From contig CBINHC010000001.1 of assembly GCA_966250385.1 (NCBI GenBank), positions 310,001 through 374,000 on the forward strand: a stretch of 64,000 nt of DNA, written 5' to 3'. The DNA comes from DASWTL01 sp966250385. GTDB lineage: Bacteria > Bacteroidota > Bacteroidia > Sphingobacteriales > Sphingobacteriaceae. The position numbers and the translations under genes are program-made. Below, piece after piece: positions 17,070 through 26,108 of this stretch; the stretch's first letter is position 1, and every line of letters starts with the position of its first letter. The notes beneath the pieces were generated by a model. The model was not told where the DNA came from. It made no database searches and saw only the letters and a program-made list of their open reading frames with translations.

Positions 17070-17348
17070 TCAGCTGATGTATTCACGGTCCTCATCGCTG
17101 AGCTGGTCGCGGTCTGAGGAGTCAAAGTTTTTCTGAATTTCCGGTTCCGGGTACTCGGGAGTTTTTCTGCGCGGTCTGCCGAGCATGTAACCGGCTATCG
17201 CCCCCAGTGCGAACATGACGCCCAGGATCGCCAGTTTAGGAACATAGGTCTGACCGAAAATCCAGAAATTGACTTCATCGGTGTTCTTCATCAGGATAAC
17301 GGTAACCAGGATCGTGATGACGATGATGAAAATGGATTTAATACTCAT
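17070..17348 (-). CDS. small LapA-domain-like membrane protein
   Basis: 92 residues with two hydrophobic segments (about 3-21 and 36-60) and a charged, proline-containing tail ending in DQLSDEDREYIS. The layout of helix, loop containing NTDEVNFWIFG, helix, and basic GRPRRK stop resembles DUF1049/LapA proteins, which in E. coli help regulate lipopolysaccharide synthesis. Short length makes the family assignment tentative. It starts 7 bases after the stop of the large metallopeptidase-like gene on the same strand. Confidence 0.7.
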   Translation of the reverse strand: MSIKSIFIIVITILVTVILMKNTDEVNFWIFGQTYVPKLAILGVMFALGAIAGYMLGRPRRKTPEYPEPEIQKNFDSSDRDQLSDEDREYIS

Positions 17349-17355
17349 ATGGAAT

Positions 17356-20175
17356 TCAATACGTGTAGCTGAAACTAAGATCGAATATAGGATTTTGAAC
17401 CGATTTAACGGTTGAAAAGATTACCGCGGTTCCCACAGCGAAATTCGGCAGGTAGAACCGAAGTACGTTGAAGTCCGACTGGAGGCTGACCCCATAGGTC
17501 TTCGGCCGCAGACCCTGCTCTTCGTCCAGATTCTGAAAATCGGCAAAGAGGCCGCCCCGGATGCGCTTGATATAGGCCAGCGGTCCCAATTCCAGGTCCG
17601 GGTAGAACAGGGGGTACCGGTAATCCAGCTGGAGATTATTGTGGAGATTCCGCGTAGGCGGGAGGTGGCTGAAGCCCCGGATGTGGGGAATGTCCGTAAC
17701 TGAATCGTAGGTTCCGCTGTTGGTTTGGTAATTGAATCCTGCCTGGAATGAATGCAGTCGCGCAACCCCGGGGAAATAGAGCCGGCTCTTCAGTGTGAAC
17801 AGGTGGCCGGAGAGTCTCCCGTCGAGGGGAAAGTGGCGGTAGGAAACCGTGACATTTTGTCCGAACCGGGGGGCGAGTTCCATGGCGCTCCGCATCAGGT
17901 TATGGGAAAGGCTCGCTGAGTATCGTAAGGGAAGCCTGACGTTTTCAATGAAATTTCCGGGACGGTTGCTGACGCCGTAACGGGAGGTATGACTCGTTCC
18001 GAGGAGGAAGGAAGCGCCGAAGAAGTGATTGAACCGGTTGAAGGAAAGCGGAACAGTCATGTTCAGCTCGGTGATGTTCTCCCTCCAGGTGATGGGCTGC
18101 AGTACGGTGGCTCCGGCGACCTGCTGCCGCTGGTAGATCAGGCGCGGCTGATTGAGGTAAGAAAGACTGAACACCGGGAAGAACTTCCGGTAGTCGAGAT
18201 CGGCCCGGTACTCACTTGCCCCGAGCGCCTTGTTGTACTCATAGCCCATGGAGACATCCAGGGTGTTAAGCAGATTGTTCGAAAGCAGGCTGAGCCCGAT
18301 ATTGTAGTCGTCCAGGTAATCGTTCTCACGGGCGACGACGGTTGCGGTATGGAAGTTCAGAAGGTGCCCGGCTTCCCGATATGGCTTCGAGCTGAACCCG
18401 GTATCCGGAACGTCTTGCAATACATCCGAAGATCCTTCCATCCTCCGGACGGGTCCGCAGAAATCGATAAAGGTGTCGTCTGCCTGTATCGCCATTTTCT
18501 GCTCGAGTCCCGCCGCTCCGATATCATGTCCTTCGGCCCGGTAAAAGTTAAACAGGACCCGCCGGCGTTGCGGATCGTAAGACGGGTTGAATGCGCCGAA
18601 TTCGGCAAAAGATAGCTGCTCCGGGATAGGTTGACCTCCGCTGAGCAGGAAGATGTTGTCTACGCCGCTAAAATGGGCCTTAAATGCGATGTCCTCTCCG
18701 GCGTACACGGGGCGGGAGATCTGCTGCGGCTGCAAGGGCAGACGCTCCGAAAATTTCCCGGTGGTCAGGTCGAGCTCAAGAATGGCCGTCCCGTTGTTCA
18801 CACCCGTCATGATCATCCGCTCCCCGGAGGAGTGATAGGAAGGGGTCCGGAGCATGATGTTTCCGGGAGCCCGGAACCGCCTCAGTTCGGTTCCCGTCCG
18901 GGCATCCATTTCAACCAGGGAGATCTCGTTTTCATAGGACACGGAAACGGCTGCAATCCGGCTGCCGTCGGGCGAGAGGACGGGTGCGAAAAGCCGGCTT
19001 TTCCGGGTCAGTTGCCGGCGCTTCCCGGAGGCCAGATCCAGTATGCTGATCACGTTGTAGGAGCGCTTGGTAAAACGCGGATCTGACCGCACTTCATCCC
19101 ACACGATTTTGCCTGCCGAAAAGTGAAAATGCGGGTCCGTCTGAATACCGATCCTGGCGATCATTTTTTCAGTTCCTGCGGAGTCGATCCGGACGAGTTC
19201 CGGCGATGTTGACCGGCCCTGTTTAAGGGCGAGGACCGACCCGTCCGGCAGGGCCGCCGGAAGCCAGTAGTCAAGCGGAAACGGTGAGGTTCTCCGGTTG
19301 ACGGGCGGGTATTCCTCACGCGGGATCTCCGCATACTGTGCCCGCCATAATCTTTCCAGTTCCGCTACGGTCGAGTCATGAAGCTGCCGGGTCGACATGC
19401 CGGTGATATGCCGGATCGACCGGCTCAGGTTATAGGGTCTGAAAGGGTTCTTCCGGATCCGGTTGAAGATGCTGTCGATGACCCCGCTTCCGAAGTCTCG
19501 TCGGAGCTTGGAGGTCATGAAGTAGCCCAGCTGATAGTAGCCGGGTGTGTTGTCCTTTACCGATCCCATAAAGTCTTTCGAATAACTGTATTTTTTCAGA
19601 CTTAGTGTATTTGTTCTGAAAATCATTTCCCAGCTCGGGATCGCTCCTCGTCCGCCGCTGGTGAGTGCTGTCTCCGTCACTACCGCGTCACCTTCGTAAA
19701 ACCAGGGGGGCAGGGTGACGCCAAAAAAAGCCAGCGCCAGTCCTTCAAAAAAAGGTCGTCTCAGTTCGCCTGCGAGCCGGTCGAACTGCACGACATGCCG
19801 AAGTTCGTGAACGGCAAGTCCGCTTAGCCACTCCTGGTAGTCGTCGTTCTGAGGCGGGGTCGTAAAGAACTCGGACCGGCGGGGTGCAAGCTGTACGAAA
19901 CCGTTGGATTCGACTCCCTGGTTTTGGAGGATGACCGAGATCTTCCGGGGTGTCCGCCCGAGACTTTTCGCTACCCGCGGAAGGATATGTTCGAGCGTGG
20001 ACGCCATTCGCTGTGCTTCATTTTCCAGCTCGGTCGGGTAGATGAGCTGGAAGTTTGGTGTGAGGATCTGCCTGAACTTTACATGTGGAGGGTTCTGTCC
20101 TGAATCAAAAAACTGGGCGAAAGAAGAAAGTGAATAAAATGTTAATATCGCGACTAATATTGCTCTGGTCTTCAA
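17356..20175 (-). CDS. exported metallopeptidase-like protein with beta-propeller and C-terminal barrel
   Basis: 939 residues. A Sec signal peptide (1-20, ending FAQ) precedes an alpha/beta domain carrying HELRH at 123-127 and WFYEGDAVVTE with Glu161, 34 residues on. This is the HExxH...E pattern of zinc peptidases of clan MA. Residues from about 285 to 590 contain TolB/WD40-like repeats (LSPDGSRIAAVSVS, YHSSGERMIMTGV). The remainder has alternating hydrophobic strands and ends in FDLSFSYTY, as outer-membrane beta-barrels do. It is probably anchored in the outer membrane with the peptidase domain in the periplasm. Substrate unknown. Similar proteins are often labelled only as TolB-like or hypothetical. 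Confidence 0.75.
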   Translation of the reverse strand: MKTRAILVAILTFYSLSSFAQFFDSGQNPPHVKFRQILTPNFQLIYPTELENEAQRMASTLEHILPRVAKSLGRTPRKISVILQNQGVESNGFVQLAPRRSEFFTTPPQNDDYQEWLSGLAVHELRHVVQFDRLAGELRRPFFEGLALAFFGVTLPPWFYEGDAVVTETALTSGGRGAIPSWEMIFRTNTLSLKKYSYSKDFMGSVKDNTPGYYQLGYFMTSKLRRDFGSGVIDSIFNRIRKNPFRPYNLSRSIRHITGMSTRQLHDSTVAELERLWRAQYAEIPREEYPPVNRRTSPFPLDYWLPAALPDGSVLALKQGRSTSPELVRIDSAGTEKMIARIGIQTDPHFHFSAGKIVWDEVRSDPRFTKRSYNVISILDLASGKRRQLTRKSRLFAPVLSPDGSRIAAVSVSYENEISLVEMDARTGTELRRFRAPGNIMLRTPSYHSSGERMIMTGVNNGTAILELDLTTGKFSERLPLQPQQISRPVYAGEDIAFKAHFSGVDNIFLLSGGQPIPEQLSFAEFGAFNPSYDPQRRRVLFNFYRAEGHDIGAAGLEQKMAIQADDTFIDFCGPVRRMEGSSDVLQDVPDTGFSSKPYREAGHLLNFHTATVVARENDYLDDYNIGLSLLSNNLLNTLDVSMGYEYNKALGASEYRADLDYRKFFPVFSLSYLNQPRLIYQRQQVAGATVLQPITWRENITELNMTVPLSFNRFNHFFGASFLLGTSHTSRYGVSNRPGNFIENVRLPLRYSASLSHNLMRSAMELAPRFGQNVTVSYRHFPLDGRLSGHLFTLKSRLYFPGVARLHSFQAGFNYQTNSGTYDSVTDIPHIRGFSHLPPTRNLHNNLQLDYRYPLFYPDLELGPLAYIKRIRGGLFADFQNLDEEQGLRPKTYGVSLQSDFNVLRFYLPNFAVGTAVIFSTVKSVQNPIFDLSFSYTY

Positions 20176-22879
20176 AGTAGTAAGTTGCCTGAAAATGTGA
20201 TAAAATACCTGTTGCTAAATTATTTAGTAAAAAACCTCCAAAATGGTGCGCTTCAGCTTTAACAATACTTCATGTGAATCTGATAAAAATCTGATTATCA
20301 AATATGTGCGTGTAAATATTTTGCGTTCCGTTTTGCGCTTGTTTTATTAAAAATATCAATAATTTGTGCTTTCCCGGCACTTAATGGCAATTATTTTCGG
20401 CAATGCCTTCGCCGCGACAAAAAAATCTGAACAGCCGGTTTGGGTTCCGTTCGGCCCGGGTTCCGGCGAGCCCGAAGATGTCCCGTTTATGCGGCCGGAT
20501 CCGCGGACCCGACTCCCCGTCTCCGTGCAGCTGCTACGACTCCCGGAACGGACGGGTCCGCACTTCGGCGGACACCCATCGGTTACCGGGATCCGGCCGA
20601 ACGGTTGGCCGTTCGCATGCTGCTGTCTTCCTTCGCCACGCGGCATGGCGGACGCGGACCCGGTAACTTTTTTTTTCGGTTTGACGCAGGCCCGGTCAGG
20701 GAAATCGGATGCTCTTTTCACAAGCCGGCTGCCGGTGTGGTCGGGGTGATCCCGGTGGGTCTTTTGGCTGAGCTGGCGGTTGCTGCTGGCTCCGGTGGAT
20801 ACACTAAGTTGGCCATTGACCGGCTTTCGATTTAGGTGGAAATGATGGTCCCGTTCGGGTGCTTAGTGTATTTTAATAATTTTTAGTATGGGCCGTCAGC
20901 CGGGCTTTCAGCCCCCATGGCGGGCATGGTCCGGCGGCTGGTCCCGCGCCGGAACGGGTATTGGCCCAGGCGGTGCCAACGGGTCGGGAACCAACAATTC
21001 GCCTCGCGGTCCTGATGCCGGGTGCCCCTGGCGGACCATGACGTTTGGAGATTTTTCGGGGCGGGTTCACGTCACCGGGAGGTGCGGTGTTGGCTGGAAT
21101 CCCGGCGAATCCGCGTGGCCAGCCGGGCATTCCCTGCAATTCGGAGGTCCCGCTCAGGCAAGAAAATCTGTAGAAAAAAGTGCGATTTCAGGGCGGGTAT
21201 TTTCCGGGTTTTCGGAGCTTTGGAAGCCCGGTTTCAGGGTGGGAAAAGAACCGGGACGGACGCACGTTCCGGCCTGATTTTTCCGGTTTCGGGTCGGGCA
21301 TGCCGGACAATCGCAGGTCCGGAATGCTTGGTGCTTCGTCGGATTTCACCCCTCCATCCAGGCCGTTCCCGGTGCGCCTTCGGGACCTTGAGCGCCGCGA
21401 TTTCAGCCCCGATTCCGGGCATGTTTTCTGTGGGCGCAGGAGCATTGTTTCGCTGCGGAAAGCGCACGGTTTCGGTGCGCCTGGTAAGGATTTTTTGCCC
21501 AGTCAGACGCGTCCATTTCCAGGTATTTTTGGACGGGTCTGTCTACGGATTTTTTTGGTTTTTTCCGGCGTTTTTTCCGATGGATGTCCGGCTTTAAGAC
21601 GGCTGGAATCAGGGTCGTTTCAGGTTGCCGGATCGTGCTATGGCTGCCGCTCCCAGGCGCCTTTTTGGGTGCCTTTTCGGGCTCCTTTTTTTGGCGCCGG
21701 GCTCCTTTTTTTTAATTGATTTTGCATGATTCCGGACCTCCGTTTCGGCTTCAAAGGGGTGCAAAATTTATGTTTTTGATGCGGGTCTTTGGTGGATATA
21801 CGGCTCCATTTTGACGGATAGCCCAGGGCTTTTCCAGCGCCGGTGTCGGATTCAGAGCGGCTGAAATTGCGTTAAAAGGGTATTTTTTTGTGGTCTGCCA
21901 TAAGCGTTAATTGCCCCTTGAAGCCGTGTTCCGGGTCTGGTTTTGCTTGCAGGCGTAGCCTGTAGTCGGCAGAAATCCGGCGTTTTACCGGTGTCATTTG
22001 GGGGCTGCTTCTCGCGATGGAGCCTCAATAATCAGGGGATTGTCCGGCTGGTCTGGTCCGTCCCGGCTGGTTAGAACGAGCACGCGCGGGTGCGCTCGCG
22101 GCCGTTTTGGGTGCCGTTTCCGTACCCTTAATTGCACCATATAGCAGGACAGTAGCCGGCGTTTTCGCCTGCTGACAAGCACCGGTTATTCCGGGTATTC
22201 CACCATTTTCAGTTGGTTTTTCCCGGCCGGGATGCTTCCTTCGGATGGGGATCAGGTGCCCGTTTGCCGTAGCCGGCGCCCGCCCGGGAGGCTGGGTTTT
22301 TGCCCGTGGACTCCCTTGATTTTACCATGTCGAGCCGATGAATGCCTGGACATCAGTTGGGGTTTTTGTCCGTATTCGGGCCGTTCCCGCTATGGGTAAA
22401 ACTGCAGTTTAGGCTGTGGAACCGCCGGGCATCGCGAGCTTTTTTTCGTTGGTTTTGCGTTCCGGAATTCCGGGGCCGGAAGGGATTCCGTCTTTTTTCG
22501 TGCCGTTTTTTCACCGTGCAGGCCGGTGTCCAAGGCGGGATTTTGCAACCTTTTATTGAAGTCCGAGCGTTAAAAAAGATAGCTCCCTGGTATCGGTTTT
22601 TCGGGGTCCGGGGAGTCCAGATGACTTCTTTTTTCGTCTGTTTTTCGCGTGCATTCCGGCGTTCTCGCCGGCTGTTTTCAGGGTTGGGCGGCGGCCTTTT
22701 TCTGCTGCGCTTCAGCTGTAACGATCAGCCGGTTTTGGCTGGGACCAGCCGCAGGAAGGATCCGGATCGCCCGAGCATGAGGTGAGGCCTGCTGTGTTCA
22801 GTTTTTTTGCCTGTAAATTTGTCAGTATCTGGGGCCCGATCCGAAGCTGACCGCCCGGATCTTTGGGCTAAGAATCGAA
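20176..22879. other. 2.7-kb stretch without a convincing gene
   Basis: No frame here gives a protein that looks real. The candidates (largest 191 residues, plus strand 21022-21597) are rich in Arg, Gly, Pro and Phe, lack any motif, and overlap each other in several frames. The first 200 bases are AT-rich and probably hold the promoter of the metallopeptidase-like gene. From about 20400 the plus strand is rich in G and T, with many runs of five to nine T next to short GC-rich palindromes such as CCGGCGTTCTCGCCGG at 22656-22671. CCGGCGTTTT-like words recur near 21558, 21976, 22156 and 22656. It could be decayed sequence, a long untranslated RNA region or a site of loss. Nothing decides this here. 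Confidence 0.6.
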
Positions 22880-23791
22880 TTAATCCTGGTGGTTCAGGCG
22901 GGATAGGTTTCTTTTCCGGACGGTGTTCTTTACGTATGGGTAGAGGAAAATGGAAGCCATTACGATGGTTGCACCGGCGTAGAATCCTGCGGTCATGGCC
23001 TCCCTTTTTCCAAAAAACAGGAAGGCGAGGGCGATCCCGTAAACGGGCTCCAGGTTGGTGATCAGGGCCACGCGGAAAGCGGAGAGTTGTTTCATTACCG
23101 CAACGCCGGCAACGTATGCGACCGAAGTGCAGATCGTTCCCAGGATCAGCAGGTACGTGAGGTCCGCCAGGTTTAGGTTCATGGACGAATCGTAGCCGTC
23201 CTGGTAATACAGGTAGATGGAGACCCATACCCAGGCGCCGATCAGCTCGTAGAAACTGATGATGGGTGCGGGGCGGTTTTGTACCTGTTTTGAATTGATG
23301 ATCGAGAAGAGGCTGCCGCAAAACGCGGCCAGCAGGCCGCAGACGATGCCGCTGGTATAACGGGTTTCGAACTTAAAGATCATGTAGATTCCGGTGATAA
23401 TCATCAGGCCGGTCAGGATTTCGATTCCCGATATCCGCGTCTTCTTCATGAGGGGTTCAAGGATCGCCGTAAAGAGCGTCAGGGACGACAGGCACACCAG
23501 CCCGACGGAAACGGTGGAAAGCTTGATGGCCTGGAAAAACAGGATCCAGTGAGCTCCTACGATAGCCCCGGTAAAAAACAGCTTGAAGAAGGACTCGCGG
23601 GATACCGTCAGCGGAGTTTTGGTAGCTTTGAAATAGATGAGCAGCGTGATAAAGGCGATCAGCACCCGATACCATACGAGCTGGACGGAAGGGATAGAAA
23701 TGAGTGCACCGAGGATCCCGGTGAATCCCCAGACAAAAACGGTTGCATGGAGGATCAGCAGGCTGCGGTTTGAGGAAGTGCCGGACATCAT
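22880..23791 (-). CDS. DMT-superfamily (EamA) transporter
   Basis: 303 residues with about ten hydrophobic helices arranged as two EamA repeats. The first begins FVWGFTGILGALISIPSVQLVWYR and the second contains GTICTSVAYVAGVAVMKQLSAF and EPVYGIALAFLFFGKREAMT, the conserved glutamate-proline signature. Members export amino acids or other small metabolites; the substrate cannot be predicted. The start overlaps the stop of the LptF/G gene by 4 bases, so it is the last gene of a tgt-lptF/G-eamA unit. Confidence 0.88.
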   Translation of the reverse strand: MMSGTSSNRSLLILHATVFVWGFTGILGALISIPSVQLVWYRVLIAFITLLIYFKATKTPLTVSRESFFKLFFTGAIVGAHWILFFQAIKLSTVSVGLVCLSSLTLFTAILEPLMKKTRISGIEILTGLMIITGIYMIFKFETRYTSGIVCGLLAAFCGSLFSIINSKQVQNRPAPIISFYELIGAWVWVSIYLYYQDGYDSSMNLNLADLTYLLILGTICTSVAYVAGVAVMKQLSAFRVALITNLEPVYGIALAFLFFGKREAMTAGFYAGATIVMASIFLYPYVKNTVRKRNLSRLNHQD

Positions 23792-24867
23792 TTGGGGGCT
23801 TTATATAACAGGTAGATGCCGAGGGCGCCGAAAAGAATATTGGGAATGAATACAGCGATTATCGGCGGCAGACCACCTTTCAGCGAGAACATGTTGGAAA
23901 ACTGCATGGCAAGAATATAGGCAAAGCTGAAGAAGATACCGAGCCCGAGAGGCAGGCCGATTCCCCCGCGGACCTTCCTGGATGAAAGTGAAACGCCCAT
24001 AAGGGTCAGCACGAACGTTGCCAGCGGGTTTACGAAGCGTTTGTATTTTTCAAGGAGCAGATCCACCATGACGCCCGTTCCCCGTGTCTTTTCTTTCTCA
24101 ATCCGGGTGTTCAGCTCCTTCATGTTCATGGCCTGGTAAATGTTATCGAACAGCTCAAAATCAACAGGCCGCATATCGAGCGTCGTATCCTTGGAAGTTC
24201 CGTAGATCATGGTCTCTTTCAGGCCGTCGATCTTGCGGATGGAATAATTCTGGATGTTCCAGTGCATCTTGACGGAGTCCCAGATGATCCGGTCGGCGAC
24301 CATTTTTTCCTTCAGTTCATCACCGTCAAACTTCTCCATGGCGAATTTGTATCCGATCCGGGAGTTGTTATCGAAGTTCTCTATATATACATAGGTGTTC
24401 TTATCCAGCTGCATGTGGGTGTACATCTTGGAATTATCCTTTTTAGGGTTGATGTACACGTTTTCAAAGTTGATCTTCAGCTGGTTGGATTCCGGAATAA
24501 TGAACAGGTTGAAGACCAGGGTTACGACGAATATGACGGATGCCGCCATAAAATAAGGTTTAAGGAACCGCTTGAAGGTGACCCCGCCGCTCAGTATAGG
24601 CACGATCTCGGTCTGATCCGCCATCTTGGCCGTGAAAAAGATCACCGCCAGAAAGTTGATCAGCGGCGTAAGCATGTTCAGGTAGAAGGGGATCGATCCC
24701 GCATAATATTCAAAGATGATCTTTTCCAGCGGAGCATCGTGCTTCAGAAAGTCATCGAGCTTTTCAGAAATATCAAAAATGATAAATACCAGGATGAAGA
24801 TTCCTAATGTAAAGAGGTAGGTACCCAGGTACTTTTTAATGATATACCAATCGATGATCCTGATCAT
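23788..24867 (-). CDS. LptF/LptG family permease
   Basis: 359 residues, YjgP/YjgQ family. Three N-terminal helices, a periplasmic beta-jellyroll-like domain (about 110-260) and three C-terminal helices give the layout of the LPS export permeases. These pair with the LptB ATPase to pull lipopolysaccharide from the inner membrane. IIDWYIIKKYLGTYLFTLGIFILVFIIFDISEKLDDF is the classic family opening. Whether it acts as LptF or LptG is not clear. It sits 4 bases after tgt and overlaps the EamA gene by 4. Confidence 0.88.
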   Translation of the reverse strand: MIRIIDWYIIKKYLGTYLFTLGIFILVFIIFDISEKLDDFLKHDAPLEKIIFEYYAGSIPFYLNMLTPLINFLAVIFFTAKMADQTEIVPILSGGVTFKRFLKPYFMAASVIFVVTLVFNLFIIPESNQLKINFENVYINPKKDNSKMYTHMQLDKNTYVYIENFDNNSRIGYKFAMEKFDGDELKEKMVADRIIWDSVKMHWNIQNYSIRKIDGLKETMIYGTSKDTTLDMRPVDFELFDNIYQAMNMKELNTRIEKEKTRGTGVMVDLLLEKYKRFVNPLATFVLTLMGVSLSSRKVRGGIGLPLGLGIFFSFAYILAMQFSNMFSLKGGLPPIIAVFIPNILFGALGIYLLYKAPK

Positions 24868-24871
24868 TTCG

Positions 24872-26002
24872 TTATAATCTAACGGCTAACTGCTTTACCA
24901 TCTTGTTTTTCCAGTCCGTAAAATCGCCGGAAATTATCCGTTCCCGGGCCTCGGACACCAGCCAGAGATAGAAGTGCAGGTTATGTAACGTAGCGATTTG
25001 CGCGCCAAGTATTTCTTTGGAGGTGATCAAATGCCGGAGATAGGCTTTCGAATAATTCTGATCGGCATACAGGTCACTTTCAGCCTCAATTGCGGAGAAG
25101 TCGTCTTTCCACTTCTCGTTCCGGATGTTTATGATCCCGTTCCGGGTAAAGAGCATCCCGTTCCGTGCGTTCCGGGTCGGCATTACGCAATCGAACATGT
25201 CCACACCGAGGGCAATGTTTTCCAGAATATTCACCGGTGTTCCAACGCCCATCAGATAGCGCGGCTTGTCCTGCGGCAGGATATCGCAGACCAGGTCGGT
25301 CATTTCATACATGTCCTCTGCCGGTTCTCCCACCGAGAGTCCCCCGATGGCGTTTCCTTCCCTTTCGAACGATGCGATCACTTCAGCGGACTGCTTGCGA
25401 AGGTCCTTGTAAACGGATCCCTGTACGATCGGGAAGAGCGTTTGGGAATAGCCGTATTTCGGTTCTGTCTGGTCGAACCGCTCGCAGCACCGCTTCAGCC
25501 ACCGGTGAGTCATTTCGATCGATTTGCGGGCATAGCCGTAATCGCAGGGGTAAGGCGTACATTCATCAAAGGCCATGATGATATCCGCCCCGATCGTGCG
25601 CTGAATGTCCATGGCAGACTCCGGGGTGAACAGGTGCCGGGATCCGTCGATATGGGAACGGAAAGTGACCCCTTCTTCGCGGATTTTGCGGACCTCAGAA
25701 AGCGAATAGACCTGGTAGCCTCCGCTGTCGGTTAAGATCGGACCGTCCCAGCCATTGAACTTATGCAGACCGCCGGCTCTCTCCAGGATATCCAGTCCCG
25801 GCCTGAGATATAAATGATACGTGTTGCCCAGGATGATCTGGGCCTTGATGTCATTCTTTAATTCCCGCTGATGGACCGCCTTTACGGTTCCGGCCGTGCC
25901 TACGGGCATGAAAATAGGCGTTTTTATGGTTCCGTGATCGGTGGTGATTTCCCCGGCCCGGGCTTTAGATAACTTGTCGGTGACTTCTAACTTAAACTTC
26001 AT
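24872..26002 (-). CDS. tgt: queuine/preQ1 tRNA-guanine transglycosylase
   Basis: 376 residues from ATG 26002, preceded by AGGGG about 8 bases upstream; an in-frame start at 26029 adds nothing conserved. It swaps guanine 34 of tRNAs with GUN anticodons for preQ1. LTDSGGYQVYSL carries the general-base Asp, MAFDECTP and GGLSVGEP form the substrate pocket, and MFDCVMPTRNARNG contains the nucleophilic Asp. The usual zinc site CxCxxC...H is not seen: where the three cysteines should be, the sequence reads ESDLYADQNYSKAYL, although the later His (ATLHNLHFY) is kept. I recall other Bacteroidota Tgt proteins looking similar. Confidence 0.95.
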   Translation of the reverse strand: MKFKLEVTDKLSKARAGEITTDHGTIKTPIFMPVGTAGTVKAVHQRELKNDIKAQIILGNTYHLYLRPGLDILERAGGLHKFNGWDGPILTDSGGYQVYSLSEVRKIREEGVTFRSHIDGSRHLFTPESAMDIQRTIGADIIMAFDECTPYPCDYGYARKSIEMTHRWLKRCCERFDQTEPKYGYSQTLFPIVQGSVYKDLRKQSAEVIASFEREGNAIGGLSVGEPAEDMYEMTDLVCDILPQDKPRYLMGVGTPVNILENIALGVDMFDCVMPTRNARNGMLFTRNGIINIRNEKWKDDFSAIEAESDLYADQNYSKAYLRHLITSKEILGAQIATLHNLHFYLWLVSEARERIISGDFTDWKNKMVKQLAVRL

Positions 26003-26042
26003 TCCAAATCCCCTCCCGGGTGAAAACAAACGGCAAAAATAG

Positions 26043-26076
26043 CAAAAATAACCCCCTGAATTTTCTTTTAAGCAAA
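26043..26076 (-). promoter_or_regulatory. promoter of the tgt-lptF/G-eamA unit
   Basis: The minus strand has TTTG (26076-26073), 22 bases, then TATTTTTG (26050-26043), an exact TAnnTTTG. A second TATTTTTG follows at 26041-26034 and could give an alternative start site. Confidence 0.6.
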
Positions 26077-26108
26077 GGATATAAAATCTTTCGTTAAAAA
26101 TCAGAACT

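Noticed and set aside
21022..21597. 191-codon frame in the gene-free stretch
   Set aside because: Composition (Arg, Gly, Phe, Ser heavy) and lack of motif or start signal make it look like chance translation of G/T-rich DNA; two other frames overlap it with equal quality.
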